Shown in pieces: positions 26,179 through 35,767 of a DNA stretch of 64,000 nucleotides (its first letter is position 1; the number at the start of each line of letters is the position of its first letter). The notes under the pieces are model-generated. The model was not told the origin of the DNA, searched no databases, and saw nothing but the letters and a program-made list of their open reading frames with translations. The position numbers were made by a program, and so were the translations under genes. Where the stretch lies: assembly GCF_014174395.1 (NCBI RefSeq), contig NZ_JABEQD010000002.1, positions 186,001 through 250,000 of the forward strand, given 5' to 3'. The DNA is from Gluconacetobacter aggeris (GTDB taxonomy: Bacteria > Pseudomonadota > Alphaproteobacteria > Acetobacterales > Acetobacteraceae).

Positions 26179-27681
26179 ATGTCTGTCAACGAACAGCCGC
26201 CGTTCAAGGCACGCTACGAGAATTATATCGGTGGAGAGTGGGTGGCCCCGGTCAAGGGCGCCTACATGTCCAACATCACCCCCGTCGACGGAAGCGTGCT
26301 GTGCGAGGTCCCGCAATCCACCGCCGAGGATATCGAGCTGGCGCTGGATGCCGCCCACAAGGCGTTCAAGAGCTGGGCCCACACCTCCCCCGCCGACCGC
26401 TCGCTGATCCTGCTCAAGGCCGCCGACCGGATGGAGCAGAATCTCGACCTGCTGGCCCGCGCCGAAACCTGGGATAACGGCAAGCCGATCCGCGAGACGC
26501 TGAACGCCGACATCCCGCTGGCGATCGATCATTTCCGCTATTTCGCCGGCTGTATCCGCGCCCAGGAAGGCGCGCTGAGCGAGATCACCGACACCACCAT
26601 CGCCTATCATTTCCACGAGCCGCTGGGCGTGGTCGGCCAGATCATCCCCTGGAACTTCCCGCTGCTGATGGGCTCGTGGAAGCTGGCCCCCGCGCTGGCC
26701 GCCGGCAATTGCGTGGTCATGAAACCCGCCGAGACCACCCCCGCCAGCATCCTGGTGCTGATGGAACTGATCGGCGACCTGTTCCCGCCCGGCACGCTCA
26801 ACATCGTCAACGGCCTGGGCCGCGATGTCGGCGCCGCGCTGTCCAACAGCGACCGCATCGCCAAGATCGCCTTCACCGGTTCCACCCCCACCGGCAAGAT
26901 GATCGCCCACGCGGCCGCCGAGCACCTGATCCCGGCGACGCTGGAACTGGGCGGCAAGTCGCCGAACATCTTCTTCGCCGACGTCATGGACCATGACGAC
27001 GATTATCTGGACAAGGCCATCGAAGGCTTCGCCCTGTTCGCGCTGAACCAGGGCCAGATCTGCTCCTGCCCCAGCCGCGCGCTGGTGCACGAATCGATCT
27101 ACGAACGTTTCATCGAGCGCGCCCTTCCCCGCGTGAAGGCGATCAAGCAGGGCAACCCGCTGGACCCCACCACCATGATGGGCGCCCAGAACTCGCTGAT
27201 GCAGCAGCAGAAGATCCTGGACTATATCGACATCGGCAGGAACGAGGGCGCACAGCTCCTGACCGGCGGCGGCAAGCCGGATCTCGGTGCCGTGCTCAAG
27301 GAAGGCTTCTACGTCCAGCCCACCGTCTTCAAGGGCAACAACAAGATGCGGATCTTCCAGGAAGAGATCTTCGGCCCGGTGCTGGCCGTCACGACCTTCC
27401 GCACCGAGGAAGAGGCCCTCGCCATCGCCAACGATACCGAATTCGGCCTCGGTTCGGGCGTCTGGTCCCGCAACGCGAATACCTGCTACCGTATGGGACG
27501 CGGCATGGAAGCTGGACGTGTGTGGATCAACTGCTATCACGTCTATCCGGCTCACGCCGCCTTCGGCGGCTACAAGAAGTCGGGGATCGGTCGTGAAACG
27601 CACAAGATGGTGCTCGAACATTATCAGCAGACCAAGAATCTCCTGGTCAGCTATAGTGAAAAGAAGCTCGGCTTCTTCTGA
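26179..27681 (+). CDS. NAD-dependent aldehyde dehydrogenase (AldB-like)
   Basis: A 500-residue ALDH oxidising aldehydes to acids. The oxyanion Asn region is [15 protein letters not shown]; the NAD loop [11 protein letters not shown]; the catalytic Glu lies in LELGGKSPN (about residue 256); the nucleophile Cys in [16 protein letters not shown] (about residue 295), the AldB-type CSCPS/CTCPS pattern rather than the usual CxAGS. It closely resembles bacterial acetaldehyde and chloroacetaldehyde dehydrogenases of the AldB/ExaC group, so acetaldehyde from ethanol oxidation is a likely substrate in an acetic acid bacterium. ATG 26179 follows AAGGAG by 8 bases. A shortened structured repeat begins at its stop codon. 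Confidence 0.93.
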   Translation: MSVNEQPPFKARYENYIGGEWVAPVKGAYMSNITPVDGSVLCEVPQSTAEDIELALDAAHKAFKSWAHTSPADRSLILLKAADRMEQNLDLLARAETWDNGKPIRETLNADIPLAIDHFRYFAGCIRAQEGALSEITDTTIAYHFHEPLGVVGQIIPWNFPLLMGSWKLAPALAAGNCVVMKPAETTPASILVLMELIGDLFPPGTLNIVNGLGRDVGAALSNSDRIAKIAFTGSTPTGKMIAHAAAEHLIPATLELGGKSPNIFFADVMDHDDDYLDKAIEGFALFALNQGQICSCPSRALVHESIYERFIERALPRVKAIKQGNPLDPTTMMGAQNSLMQQQKILDYIDIGRNEGAQLLTGGGKPDLGAVLKEGFYVQPTVFKGNNKMRIFQEEIFGPVLAVTTFRTEEEALAIANDTEFGLGSGVWSRNANTCYRMGRGMEAGRVWINCYHVYPAHAAFGGYKKSGIGRETHKMVLEHYQQTKNLLVSYSEKKLGFF

Positions 27682-27747
27682 GAACCAGACCGGACATGCG
27701 CGCCGGTGGCGATCCGGCGCGCGTTTCCTGTGCTTCGGTCTGGTTCT
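27681..27747 (-). repeat. Structured dispersed element, copy E, internally deleted
   Basis: A 67-bp derivative of the same element, bounded by perfect 12-bp arms (AGAACCAGACCG / CGGTCTGGTTCT). The first base of the left arm is the A of the ALDH stop codon TGA. Inside, only one end of the element remains (GGTGGCGATCCGGCGCGC and GTTTCCTGTGCTTCGG); the middle hairpins are missing. As a hairpin behind a stop codon it may double as a terminator. Confidence 0.8.
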
Positions 27748-27824
27748 AAATCACGGGGGGTGCCGGATACGGCGCCCCTACCAACCCGGCAGGCCGCCGG
27801 ACCACCCGTGGCAACCCCTTGCAG

Positions 27825-29126
27825 ATGGACCCTGAAGACGCGATGGCGACAAAACCGGAAATTCTCATCGTAGGGGGCGGCGTCGCGGGGCTGGCTCTGG
27901 CCACCCGGCTGGGCGACACGCTGGGCCGGCAGGGTCAGGCCCGGATCACGCTGATCGACAAGAGCTTCTCCCATGTCTGGAAGCCCATGCTGCATTGTTT
28001 CGCGGCCGGCACGGCCCAGAACGAGAATGACCGCATCAGCTTCATGGCGCAGGCCAGCAGCCGCCATTTCGAATTCTGGCCCGGCGAGATCGTGGCGCTG
28101 GACCGCGCGAACAAGCGCGCCATCCTCGGCCCGTTCCGCTCCGCCGAGGGCGAGGTGGTGCTGGAAAGCCGTACGGTCGAATATGCCGCACTGGTGCTGG
28201 CCATCGGCAGCCGCGCCAATGATTTCGGCACGCGGGGCGTGGCGGAACATTGCCTGTTCATCGACAATCTGGTCGAAGCCAACAGCTTCAACGAAAAATT
28301 CCGCATGGAACTGCTGCGCGCCTACGCGGCCGACAAGCCGCTCGACATCGCCATTGTCGGCGGCGGCGCGACCGGCACGCAGCTCGCGGCCGAACTGCAC
28401 AAGGCGCTGGACCTGGTCGCCCTGCATTCCTTCGGCGCGGCGCCCCCGCAGCTCAAGATCACGCTGCTCGAAGCCGGTCCCCGCATTCTCCCCGCGTTCC
28501 CCGAAGCCGTGTCCACCGCAGCCCAGCGCCAGCTCGAGCGCATCGGCGTCTCGGTCCGCACCTCCGCCATGGTCTCCGGCGCCGATGCCGAAGGGCTGAG
28601 CCTGAAGGACGGCACGCGCATCCCCGCCACGCTGCGCGTCTGGGCCGCCGGCGTAAAGGCGCCGGACGTCACGTCGGCCTTCGACGGGCTCTCCCTCAGC
28701 CGCTCGGGCCAGATCCTGGTCCACCCCAACCTGCAATCGCAGGATGACGAGCATATCTTCGCCATGGGCGACTGCTCGTTCATCTCCGAAGATCCCCTGC
28801 CGCCCACGGCCCAGGTGGCCCGCCAGCAGGCCCACCATCTCGCCCGCCACCTGCCGGCCTGGCTGCGCAACGGAAGTGCCGTTCCCAACTGCGTCTTCCA
28901 CAACAAGGGCGCCATCGTGGCGCTGGGCAATTACAATGGCTGGGGCACCCTGCCCGGCGGCACCGTCTTCGGCGGCGGCTTCCTCAACGGCCTCACCGCA
29001 CGGCTCGGCCATCTGATGCTCTACCGCCAGCACCAGGTGGAACTGTACGGCCTGTTCCGCGGCCTGATGTCCATCCTGGCCGACCGGATCGATGCGTTCG
29101 TGCGTCCATCCGTGCGGCTGGATTAG
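27825..29126 (+). CDS. ndh: Type II NADH dehydrogenase (NDH-2)
   Basis: A 433-residue single-subunit NADH:quinone oxidoreductase of the membrane surface. The FAD loop is EILIVGGGVAGLALATRLG at the N-terminus and the NADH loop is DIAIVGGGATGTQLAAEL near residue 178; the FAD-binding C-terminal motif is HIFAMGDCSFI. The region AQVARQQAHHLARHL is the quinone-side Q-Q motif of NDH-2, and the C-terminus has the expected amphipathic membrane-binding segment. Start ATG 27825 or 27843; no strong ribosome site decides. NDH-2 is a main respiratory NADH enzyme in acetic acid bacteria. Confidence 0.91.
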   Translation: MDPEDAMATKPEILIVGGGVAGLALATRLGDTLGRQGQARITLIDKSFSHVWKPMLHCFAAGTAQNENDRISFMAQASSRHFEFWPGEIVALDRANKRAILGPFRSAEGEVVLESRTVEYAALVLAIGSRANDFGTRGVAEHCLFIDNLVEANSFNEKFRMELLRAYAADKPLDIAIVGGGATGTQLAAELHKALDLVALHSFGAAPPQLKITLLEAGPRILPAFPEAVSTAAQRQLERIGVSVRTSAMVSGADAEGLSLKDGTRIPATLRVWAAGVKAPDVTSAFDGLSLSRSGQILVHPNLQSQDDEHIFAMGDCSFISEDPLPPTAQVARQQAHHLARHLPAWLRNGSAVPNCVFHNKGAIVALGNYNGWGTLPGGTVFGGGFLNGLTARLGHLMLYRQHQVELYGLFRGLMSILADRIDAFVRPSVRLD

Positions 29127-29129
29127 CGA

Positions 29130-29777
29130 CTAGCCAGGCGGGGCCAGAAGCCCCGCCTGCAACGCCAGCACCTTGTGCAGGATCGGCACCAGCGCCGGGC
29201 GCCCCTTGAGCCTGATCCACTCATCCAGCGCGGTGCGAAAGGCCGCGATCCCCGATCGCGCGGCCACACGCGCCGCCAGCGCCTGATCGGGCGACGGCGG
29301 CAACCGGCTGGCCAAGGCGGCGGCCAGCGCATCCTCCCACCGCGCATATTTCCGCAGGCTGACCGACAGCAGCGCCGGCGTCCGCTCGATCAAGCAGACG
29401 AAGGCGTATGCCTCGGCCCGGTTCTTCGCCATCTGCGGCACCACGGCTTCCAGCGCCATGCGGATAATATCCTGCGGCGTGAAATCCGCCGGGCAGGATT
29501 CGACGCTGGCGGTCAGCACATCGGTCATGTTCTGCGCCCAGGCGGTCACGATATCCGCCTTGGTCGGAAAATACCGGAACAGCGTCCGGCGCGAAATGCC
29601 GGCGCTGGCCGCGATCTCATCGACCGTGGTGGTGTCGAACCCCTGGGTGGACAGCAGGCGCATCGCACCTTCGATCAGCGCGGCATGGGTCTCGCTCCGC
29701 CGGGCCTCCCGCCGGGACGGCGCGGAGGCGGAAGCGGCGACACGCAGGGAAGAAACCGGGGGCCGGGACACGGGCAA
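29130..29777 (-). CDS. TetR-family transcriptional regulator
   Basis: A regulator of roughly 215 residues. The helix-turn-helix is AALIEGAMRLLSTQGFDTTTVDEIAASAGISRRTLFRYFPTKADI, a standard TetR domain. The C-terminal part resembles the MftR-like group, with WAQNMTDVLTASVE. The start is uncertain: the frame is open far upstream, and TTG 29777 was picked because GAGAG lies 9-13 bases before it; GTG 29828 is an alternative. It converges with ndh, three bases apart, and a 10-bp inverted repeat lies within its last codons. Confidence 0.82.
   Translation of the reverse strand: MPVSRPPVSSLRVAASASAPSRREARRSETHAALIEGAMRLLSTQGFDTTTVDEIAASAGISRRTLFRYFPTKADIVTAWAQNMTDVLTASVESCPADFTPQDIIRMALEAVVPQMAKNRAEAYAFVCLIERTPALLSVSLRKYARWEDALAAALASRLPPSPDQALAARVAARSGIAAFRTALDEWIRLKGRPALVPILHKVLALQAGLLAPPG
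29135..29159. terminator. Stem-loop at the ndh/tetR convergence
   Basis: Perfect inverted repeat CAGGCGGGGC-(CAGAA)-GCCCCGCCTG that starts nine bases after the ndh stop codon and forms the last codons of the convergent tetR gene. No T-run follows on the plus strand, so it is at most a Rho-assisted or pausing hairpin. Confidence 0.5.
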
Positions 29778-30120
29778 GACAGGATCGCTCTCGAACAGGA
29801 CGGACCGGCGCACCGAACGGATCGGCACACCGAAAAAGGGGAAACCGGCAGGGTATCGGCCCACAAGACCGCCCCTCCCCGGCCGATGATAGTCGCGAAC
29901 GGCAAAAGCCTCCACCCTCGCCACCGCACCCCTTCCCGGCGACACAGACACACCGGAAAATGGCACTCACCATCCCGGCCCCGCATCGCCACGATGCGAA
30001 TATCCATGAAATTTCATTTTTAAATCAACGATGTTTACGAAAAACCCCCATACCGGGTTGCACCGCGCAGTGCCAACGGACGATAATGCGCCGAAAGAAA
30101 CAGCAGCGAGAGAAAAACGC

Positions 30121-30825
30121 ATGACGGGATATCCGATCCCCACCCACCTGAGCCCATCCGCCTTCCAGGCCGTCAAGGGCGTGATCTTCGACATGGACGG
30201 CCTGCTTCTGGACAGCGAAACCCTGGCGATGGACGCACTGGCCGAAGCCGGGACCGACCTGGGTTACGACGTCCCGCTCGCCTTCTGCCGCGGCATGATC
30301 GGCATGCCCGCCGATACCTGCCGCCAGATGGTGCACGACACGTACGGCACCGATTTCCCGCTGGAACGCTTCTTCGCGCTGCAGGAAGAGCATCTCCGCC
30401 GCTATGTCGACAGCGACCGCCTGGTGCTGAAAAAGGGCGTCATCCCCCTGCTGGACCTGCTCGACCGGCTGGCCCTGCCGCGCGCAATCGCCACCTCGTC
30501 CAGCCGCTACCGTACCGACCATCATCTGGAACTGGTCGGGCTCCTGACCCGCTTCGACGCCATCGTGACCCGCGACGACGTCACACGCGGCAAGCCGAAT
30601 CCCGAACCCTATTTGACGGCCGCGGAAAAAATCGGAATCGCCCCCGAAGCCTGCCTGGCATTGGAAGATTCCCACAACGGCGCCCGCGCCGCCCACGCCG
30701 CCGGCATCCCCGTCATCGTGGTGCCCGATCTCCTGGCCCCCACTGAGGACATCCACGAAAAGGCCCTGGCCATCGTCAACGATCTGGACCATGTCCGCCA
30801 CTGGCTGGAACAGGCCCACGCCTGA
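30121..30825 (+). CDS. HAD-superfamily phosphatase/phosphoglucomutase-like hydrolase
   Basis: A 234-residue HAD hydrolase, ATG 30121 behind GAGAG. Motif I is VIFDMDGLLLDSE (nucleophile Asp and acid Asp), motif II IATSSSRY, motif III K in TRGKPNPEPYL, and motif IV LALEDSHNGARAAHAAG. The cap domain is the alpha-helical type in residues 25-100. This is the subfamily of beta-phosphoglucomutase and sugar phosphatases such as YniC; the substrate cannot be assigned. Confidence 0.9.
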   Translation: MTGYPIPTHLSPSAFQAVKGVIFDMDGLLLDSETLAMDALAEAGTDLGYDVPLAFCRGMIGMPADTCRQMVHDTYGTDFPLERFFALQEEHLRRYVDSDRLVLKKGVIPLLDLLDRLALPRAIATSSSRYRTDHHLELVGLLTRFDAIVTRDDVTRGKPNPEPYLTAAEKIGIAPEACLALEDSHNGARAAHAAGIPVIVVPDLLAPTEDIHEKALAIVNDLDHVRHWLEQAHA

Positions 30826-31032
30826 ACGCCGGGCAAAAATGCACGCCGGGAGACCTCGGCGCGCATGTCCCGACACATTCCCCCAAAACCGGAGGAAGGG
30901 GCAACGCGCCCTTTCCTCCCGCCCACGATGTCCCTCACTTTAGCGATTACGCGTCGCCCGACATGGCCGCTTCCGCCTACTTTCCAGACGACAGATGCAA
31001 GCACATGCCTTCCCGACAGCGGACGCCCAATC

Positions 31033-32571
31033 TTACGGCACCATCCCTATCGCTCTACCCCACGGCATTGGTGCCTGATGCATCGCGTAGACAGTCTGCG
31101 GCGCGATATGCGCCCGCGCAACCGCTGTTTCCACTTCATGCATCAGTTCAGGATTATACAACGAATTGTCCGGGTTCAGTACCAGCGTGTCGCTCGCGTA
31201 GAGGAGTTTCGCATCGGGCCAGTAAACCATGTATTGTCGCTCGGTCGAGGGCCCGCAGATCGGGATCAGCATGATCGGATTGTGACGGCTGGGGATCGCA
31301 AGCACCTGATTCACCATATGCCATTGCGGCGGCCGGGGATGACGGGCAAGGTCGTCGGGTCGCAGGATATGGGGAGCAGCGATCAATCGGTCCAGCAACG
31401 GACGGTTCAGATCGAGCTGATAAACCGGAATACCCCGCGCCACGGCTTCCCGCAGTCCCGCGACATGCGGCCAGGAATCCGTCGTCGAGATCACGGCCTT
31501 GATTGGCTTGCCCGGCACAAGGTGCGCGGCAGCATCTAGCGCTTGTGCCGTATAGGACGCGGAAATCGGCGCTTCGAGCAGAATCAAGCCATCATCCTGT
31601 TCGATCACGCTGACATTCCATGCCCCCTGGAACAGCCAGACCCCGGGAACGATCGTTTGTGCCTGTGGTGGGAACGGCCGTTCCCATCCCGGCGACCGCA
31701 GGCTCTCGGCCGCCGCCGCTGAATCGACGGAGAAGGCGTCGCTTGCCAGGGCCGGATCGAATCGCACGTCCAGATATTGCTCGTGAGCAGTCTCCAAGCC
31801 GTTGCGCTGATCGACCCGGCTGGCCGGGAAAAGCACGCCGCCGACATCCTGCCAGCTGTCGAGATAGATGCGCTGATCGACGTCGCCCCAGACGTTCCAG
31901 AAATCTTCGAACGTCCGGGTCCGCTCGATCGCGTCGGGCAGATGGCTTCCGGCATTCAGGACGAGACGAACCGTCTGCCCGTGATCCGTGAATGTCACCA
32001 CCGTATGCGGTGCCGCGTGCAGCCATTCGGGCGCGGCGTAGCGCAGATCGGGCGCCTTTGCTGCGGCCTGCAGCACCATCATGGGCTCGTCATGCAGGAT
32101 ATCGTCACCTTGTTCGCGCGTTTGCCTGGCGGCCGGCCTGTCACCGCCTGGCGTTTTCATGACCGCGCCGGCTGCCGACACCACGACATGGGTTTTGTTG
32201 ATATTTTCGTCCGGTGCGGTCGAGGGGAAAATGGACTCATGCACGCGATCGACCGCACCATGCCGATAGTCGACGATTCGGGTCTCCCGACCATATTCGA
32301 TCTGGAATGGCGCCTGACGATAGGATTGTTCCGCTTCCTCACGATGGCCGATGATCGCATATCGCGCCGTTCGCACTCCGGCCAGGCGGTTCGCACCCCC
32401 CATAGCCTCAAGTGCGATGCCGATGCACGCATGGGGCGCAAGGCCGGCGCAGCCGGGTGCTCCATGCGCTGACGTGACGGGCGCCCCATCGGGCGGCGGC
32501 GCAGCGGCACAGAGGAAAACCGGCACGGTCGCGCAGGTAATTGCCAGGAAAATCCGGTTCGCAGGAGCCAT
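31033..32571 (-). CDS. Exported metallo-beta-lactamase-fold protein with degenerate metal site
   Basis: A 512-residue protein with an N-terminal signal (IFLAITCATVPVFLCAAAPPP). The N-terminal domain is unassigned; from about residue 285 the sequence is MBL-like (TIVPGVWLFQGAWNVSVIEQDDGLILLEAP). The metal-binding HxHxDH motif is replaced: where VTHHHFDHxGG is expected, the text is ISTTDSWPHVAGLREAVARG, so only the last His of the motif is kept. The C-terminal part conserves the fold (YWPDAKLLYASDTLVLNPDN). Either the metal site is rebuilt or the enzyme is inactive. Start ATG 32571 gives a compact signal; ATG 32613 would add 14 basic residues. It is divergent from two further exported proteins. 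Confidence 0.75.
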   Translation of the reverse strand: MAPANRIFLAITCATVPVFLCAAAPPPDGAPVTSAHGAPGCAGLAPHACIGIALEAMGGANRLAGVRTARYAIIGHREEAEQSYRQAPFQIEYGRETRIVDYRHGAVDRVHESIFPSTAPDENINKTHVVVSAAGAVMKTPGGDRPAARQTREQGDDILHDEPMMVLQAAAKAPDLRYAAPEWLHAAPHTVVTFTDHGQTVRLVLNAGSHLPDAIERTRTFEDFWNVWGDVDQRIYLDSWQDVGGVLFPASRVDQRNGLETAHEQYLDVRFDPALASDAFSVDSAAAAESLRSPGWERPFPPQAQTIVPGVWLFQGAWNVSVIEQDDGLILLEAPISASYTAQALDAAAHLVPGKPIKAVISTTDSWPHVAGLREAVARGIPVYQLDLNRPLLDRLIAAPHILRPDDLARHPRPPQWHMVNQVLAIPSRHNPIMLIPICGPSTERQYMVYWPDAKLLYASDTLVLNPDNSLYNPELMHEVETAVARAHIAPQTVYAMHQAPMPWGRAIGMVP

Positions 32572-32774
32572 AAGATACCGTCTCAACGAGAGTCGCCAAT
32601 CTGCATCAGGCATATTGCGGCAATCGCCATGCAGGAGTTACCGCACATTACCTTTCTGCAATTTTATTATGATTCATGTTTGAGAGCGGACAGTTCGTGG
32701 ATACCGTCGCCTCCAGAAACGTTACGGCGGCGGCGATATCGCGTCAACGCCCTCCAAGGAGACTGGCAACGTCA

Positions 32775-33749
32775 ATGGCACGCCCTTCTTTGTCCGGACG
32801 ATGGGGCCTCGGACTGACTCTTCTCGTGGGCATGACACAGACTGCGCTCGCCGAGGAGGTTCCTCCGGTTTCCCCCGCCGGGTTCGGCGTCTTTCAGCCG
32901 TTCTCCAGCGATCCGGGCTTTACTCTGAACGCCGCATTCACGCCGGATGGCAACACCGTCTACGTCTCCAAAAGCCAGCCGACATGGGATGGCTTGACCA
33001 TTTTCGCGGCGACGCAACAGCACGGCATATGGTCCGCCCCACAAGTCGCGCCGTTCTCCGGCGTGGACAAGGACACCGACCCGGCCGTGTCCCCTGACGG
33101 CACGTCGATCGTGTTCGCCTCGATCCGTCCCGCCACCGGGGCGGGCTATCGCTTGTATCGCTACGATTTCAAGGCCGGCCTGACCGCGCCGGCCCTGCCC
33201 GAGCCAGCTTCGGCGACCGACAATGACCTTTACCCGAGCTTTACCCGAACCGGCGTCCTGTATTTCATGAAGATGGGCACAACCGGAACGGCGATCTATC
33301 GCGCCTCGCCAGCCGGTCATGGGTTTGCAACGCCGTCGCCTATCGTCATCCCTGGCGCGGATAAAACGACCCACGACATGGATCCGACCATCGCGCCGGA
33401 CGAGAGCTTCATCGTCTTCGCCAGCAACCGTGCGGGCACGCTGGGCGCGAAGGATCTGTTCATCGCGTTCCGCACCACAACCGGCTGGTGTACGCCGTTG
33501 CATTTTGGTGCCCCGATCAACAGTACCGGCAACGAGGTCGCGACCGGTCTATCGCCGGATGGGCAGACATTATATTTCTCCACTGCCCGCTCAAGTGTCA
33601 CGACACCGCGCACAAAACCAGCCAACAGCATGGCTTTCCGCGTGGAACAGGCCAATTATGCCAACGGACTCCTGCGGCCCTACAAGGTGTCGATCGGCGC
33701 ATTCGTTGCGACGCACCGGCCAATCGGCGGTGTGTGCAGTCATCCATGA
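32775..33749 (+). CDS. Exported TolB/PD40-type beta-propeller protein
   Basis: A 324-residue protein, ATG 32775 with AGGAG about 12 bases upstream. The signal peptide ends ALAEE. The mature part has repeats of the WD40-like PD40 kind: FTPDGNTVYVSKSQ, VSPDGTSIVFASIRP, IAPDESFIVFASNRAG and LSPDGQTLYFSTARS, about 60-90 residues apart, which form propeller blades. Such domains bind ligands or protein partners in the periplasm. Its stop overlaps the region just before the next gene, so the two are probably co-expressed. Partner unknown. Confidence 0.78.
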   Translation: MARPSLSGRWGLGLTLLVGMTQTALAEEVPPVSPAGFGVFQPFSSDPGFTLNAAFTPDGNTVYVSKSQPTWDGLTIFAATQQHGIWSAPQVAPFSGVDKDTDPAVSPDGTSIVFASIRPATGAGYRLYRYDFKAGLTAPALPEPASATDNDLYPSFTRTGVLYFMKMGTTGTAIYRASPAGHGFATPSPIVIPGADKTTHDMDPTIAPDESFIVFASNRAGTLGAKDLFIAFRTTTGWCTPLHFGAPINSTGNEVATGLSPDGQTLYFSTARSSVTTPRTKPANSMAFRVEQANYANGLLRPYKVSIGAFVATHRPIGGVCSHP

Positions 33750-33805
33750 TGAAGCTGGTTCCCACCAAAGGCGCGCAAGGTGTCAGTCCCGCGAGGAAAA
33801 AGCGC

Positions 33806-34651
33806 ATGAAGAGGTGCCTTTTGCCGACGCATGCGCATTATCGGCTGTTGCAACTTTCCTCAGGAAGCCTCGCCTGCTTATGCAGCGCCGTCCTGTGGTG
33901 CAGCGACGCTCTTGCGACGCCGGACCCTTCATTCGAACCGAGCCTGAAATCAGGAGACTTGTTCAGCAACGCTTTCTCGATCCAGCGTTCCGTAACGGCC
34001 CCTGGTTATCAGGAGTTCGTTTGGCGCAATGGCGGCACTGCCGATTACCGGGTGACCAAGTCGACCACCCACGGCATCGAGTTCGATATGCAGGCGCGGT
34101 ACGATGGGCGACCGATCGCCCGGCACCATATCTCGATGACACCGGGTGGCGATCGCTTCTGCATCTTTAATGCGACCAAGGTTGCATGCGAGTCCGATCG
34201 CGATGCCAGTGGGTTATTGTTCAACCAAGCTGTATGGGGCAGACCGCTTGGCGGTCTGAAAAGCGGCAGTCATTGGCACGAGAGCCATCTGCCTGCCTGG
34301 GAATTCGGGGGGGCGGGTGGCTCGCAGGACGTCATTGTGACCGGCTATGACGTCACCACAGGCGCAATGACCTTATCAAGAGCCGGATCGGCGGAGGGTT
34401 TCTATTCCGAGAACGATCCGGGAACAATCACCCTTCTGAAAGATGGTCATCAGAAGGAGTTTCATCTACGGCCGGGCCATACCTCATGGCGCGGTGTGAC
34501 GATCATTAAGGCTGGCATCGTCCTCAGCGATGAGATTATCGTCGAGCGTGATGACGTTCTTGTCGACGGCGCGAACCAGACGGTCACCGCGCATGAACGT
34601 CGGATCATGCTGGAGAATGCGGCACCGTTTCCGACAATCGGTGTGTTGTGA
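33806..34651 (+). CDS. Exported protein of unknown function
   Basis: A 281-residue protein. ATG 33806 follows GAGG at a good distance and gives a signal peptide (LACLCSAVLWCSDALATPD); an in-frame ATG pair at 33746, overlapping the previous stop, would give an improbable 20-residue extension. The mature part is beta-rich with many Gly, His and aromatic residues (WHESHLPAWEFGGAGGSQDVIVTGYDVTTGAM), and there are two Cys (FCIFNATKVACE) likely to form a disulfide. I do not recognise the family. It probably functions with the propeller protein encoded just upstream. Confidence 0.65.
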   Translation: MKRCLLPTHAHYRLLQLSSGSLACLCSAVLWCSDALATPDPSFEPSLKSGDLFSNAFSIQRSVTAPGYQEFVWRNGGTADYRVTKSTTHGIEFDMQARYDGRPIARHHISMTPGGDRFCIFNATKVACESDRDASGLLFNQAVWGRPLGGLKSGSHWHESHLPAWEFGGAGGSQDVIVTGYDVTTGAMTLSRAGSAEGFYSENDPGTITLLKDGHQKEFHLRPGHTSWRGVTIIKAGIVLSDEIIVERDDVLVDGANQTVTAHERRIMLENAAPFPTIGVL

Positions 34652-35080
34652 CCATGTAGAGGAAACTGCTGCGCGATCAAACCCGAGACTAAACACCTTG
34701 TCGAGGTATCGTCATGGCCTGCTCATGCTGGCCCGATATCGCGGTCGCCGCGGTCATGGGCGCTCTCGGCCCGCATGGCGGCGGACAGATCATCCGTCAT
34801 GCCCGGCGTGAAAGGAAGGGAGTTTCACGTCGGGGCTGCGCGCTTATTATCCCCTGCAGGGCTACTTGAACGGGAGTGCGCAGGGGGCGTGTCGTCTTTC
34901 GCCTACACACGCGACCTGCCGATTTGTCTTTTAACGTGTCCATAAAGCAGACACGATATCTTCCGCAGGAGCATCCCCGATTGCGCAGAACATGGAAAAA
35001 TGCAGGAGTTAGAGACGTTCCAAATGGTTCGGTAGGCAATTGCCAGAACGCAACTTTATGCTCGAAAGATCGATCCCAAT
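34652..35080. other. Intergenic stretch without a supported gene
   Basis: About 430 bases between the unknown exported protein and the LOG gene. Short open frames exist on both strands but none has a ribosome site or protein-like composition. Around 34690-34800 there are protein-like fragments (for example reading MGALGPHGGGQIIRHA) that could be the remains of a lost gene; I could not name it. Composition shifts to lower GC from about 34900. Confidence 0.45.
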
Positions 35081-35698
35081 ATGAAACTTGCTGTCTTTTG
35101 TGGCTCAGCACCGGGAGATATTCCTATTTACAAGGAGGCGGCCTATGCGTTCGGGAAACTTGCAGCCCGACGTGGGATCGGGCTTGTCTATGGTGGAGGC
35201 CATGTCGGCCTGATGGGTGCAGTGGCAGACGGAGCCCTCGCGGCAGGTGGGGAGGTGACGGGTATCATGCCGACAGCGTTGGCAGAGAAGGAGATAGCCC
35301 ATACCGGCCTGACACGCCTAGAGGTTGTTCCAGATATGCACACGCGAAAGACCCGAATGGCGGAGTTAGCTTCAGGATTTGTGGCTTTGCCAGGTGGCGC
35401 GGGAACACTGGAGGAAATTTTCGAGCAATGGACTTGGGCGCAACTAGGGATTCACCAGAAGCCATGTGGCTTTCTGAATGTCGCTGGCTACTTTGATCCT
35501 CTTTTTGAAATGATCGAACGAACCGTGTCAGCCGGCTTCATGAAACGGGATTATGCGGAAATGCTGGTGTGTACGGTTGACCCGGATACGCTTTTGGAAC
35601 GATTTGCCCGTTATCGGCCTCCTGCTCAGAAGTGGCAGTCAAAAAGCGCAGAAATCAAAGCCCAATGTATGCTCGAGAATCAAAACAACGGTTCTTGA
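35081..35698 (+). CDS. LOG-family protein (nucleoside monophosphate phosphoribohydrolase type)
   Basis: A 205-residue protein of the LOG / lysine-decarboxylase-like fold, starting MKLAVFCGSAPG at ATG 35081. Signature VYGGGHVGLMGAVADGAL lies at residues 37-54, HTRKTRMAE at 87-95, and the phosphoribohydrolase motif PGGAGTLEE at 104-112. The family cleaves ribose 5-phosphate from cytokinin nucleotides or AMP-like substrates. Base and codon use is clearly lower in GC than the neighbours, so horizontal acquisition is likely; the C-terminal tail (QSKSAEIKAQCMLENQNNGS) is unusual. In a plant-associated host this could yield free cytokinins, which is inference only. Confidence 0.88.
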   Translation: MKLAVFCGSAPGDIPIYKEAAYAFGKLAARRGIGLVYGGGHVGLMGAVADGALAAGGEVTGIMPTALAEKEIAHTGLTRLEVVPDMHTRKTRMAELASGFVALPGGAGTLEEIFEQWTWAQLGIHQKPCGFLNVAGYFDPLFEMIERTVSAGFMKRDYAEMLVCTVDPDTLLERFARYRPPAQKWQSKSAEIKAQCMLENQNNGS

Positions 35699-35767
35699 TA
35701 GTCTCTTGGCACAAGACAGATGGATTTCAATCCGATACCAGACATTCGACTTTTTTGTCCATGTCTG

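Noticed and set aside
26011-27621. 536-codon open frame antisense to aldehyde dehydrogenase
   Set aside because: Shadow of a strongly biased coding sequence; no ribosome site and no domain.
34797-35111. 104-codon open frame on the minus strand upstream of the LOG gene
   Set aside because: No ribosome site, no recognisable composition, and it overlaps the LOG start region.
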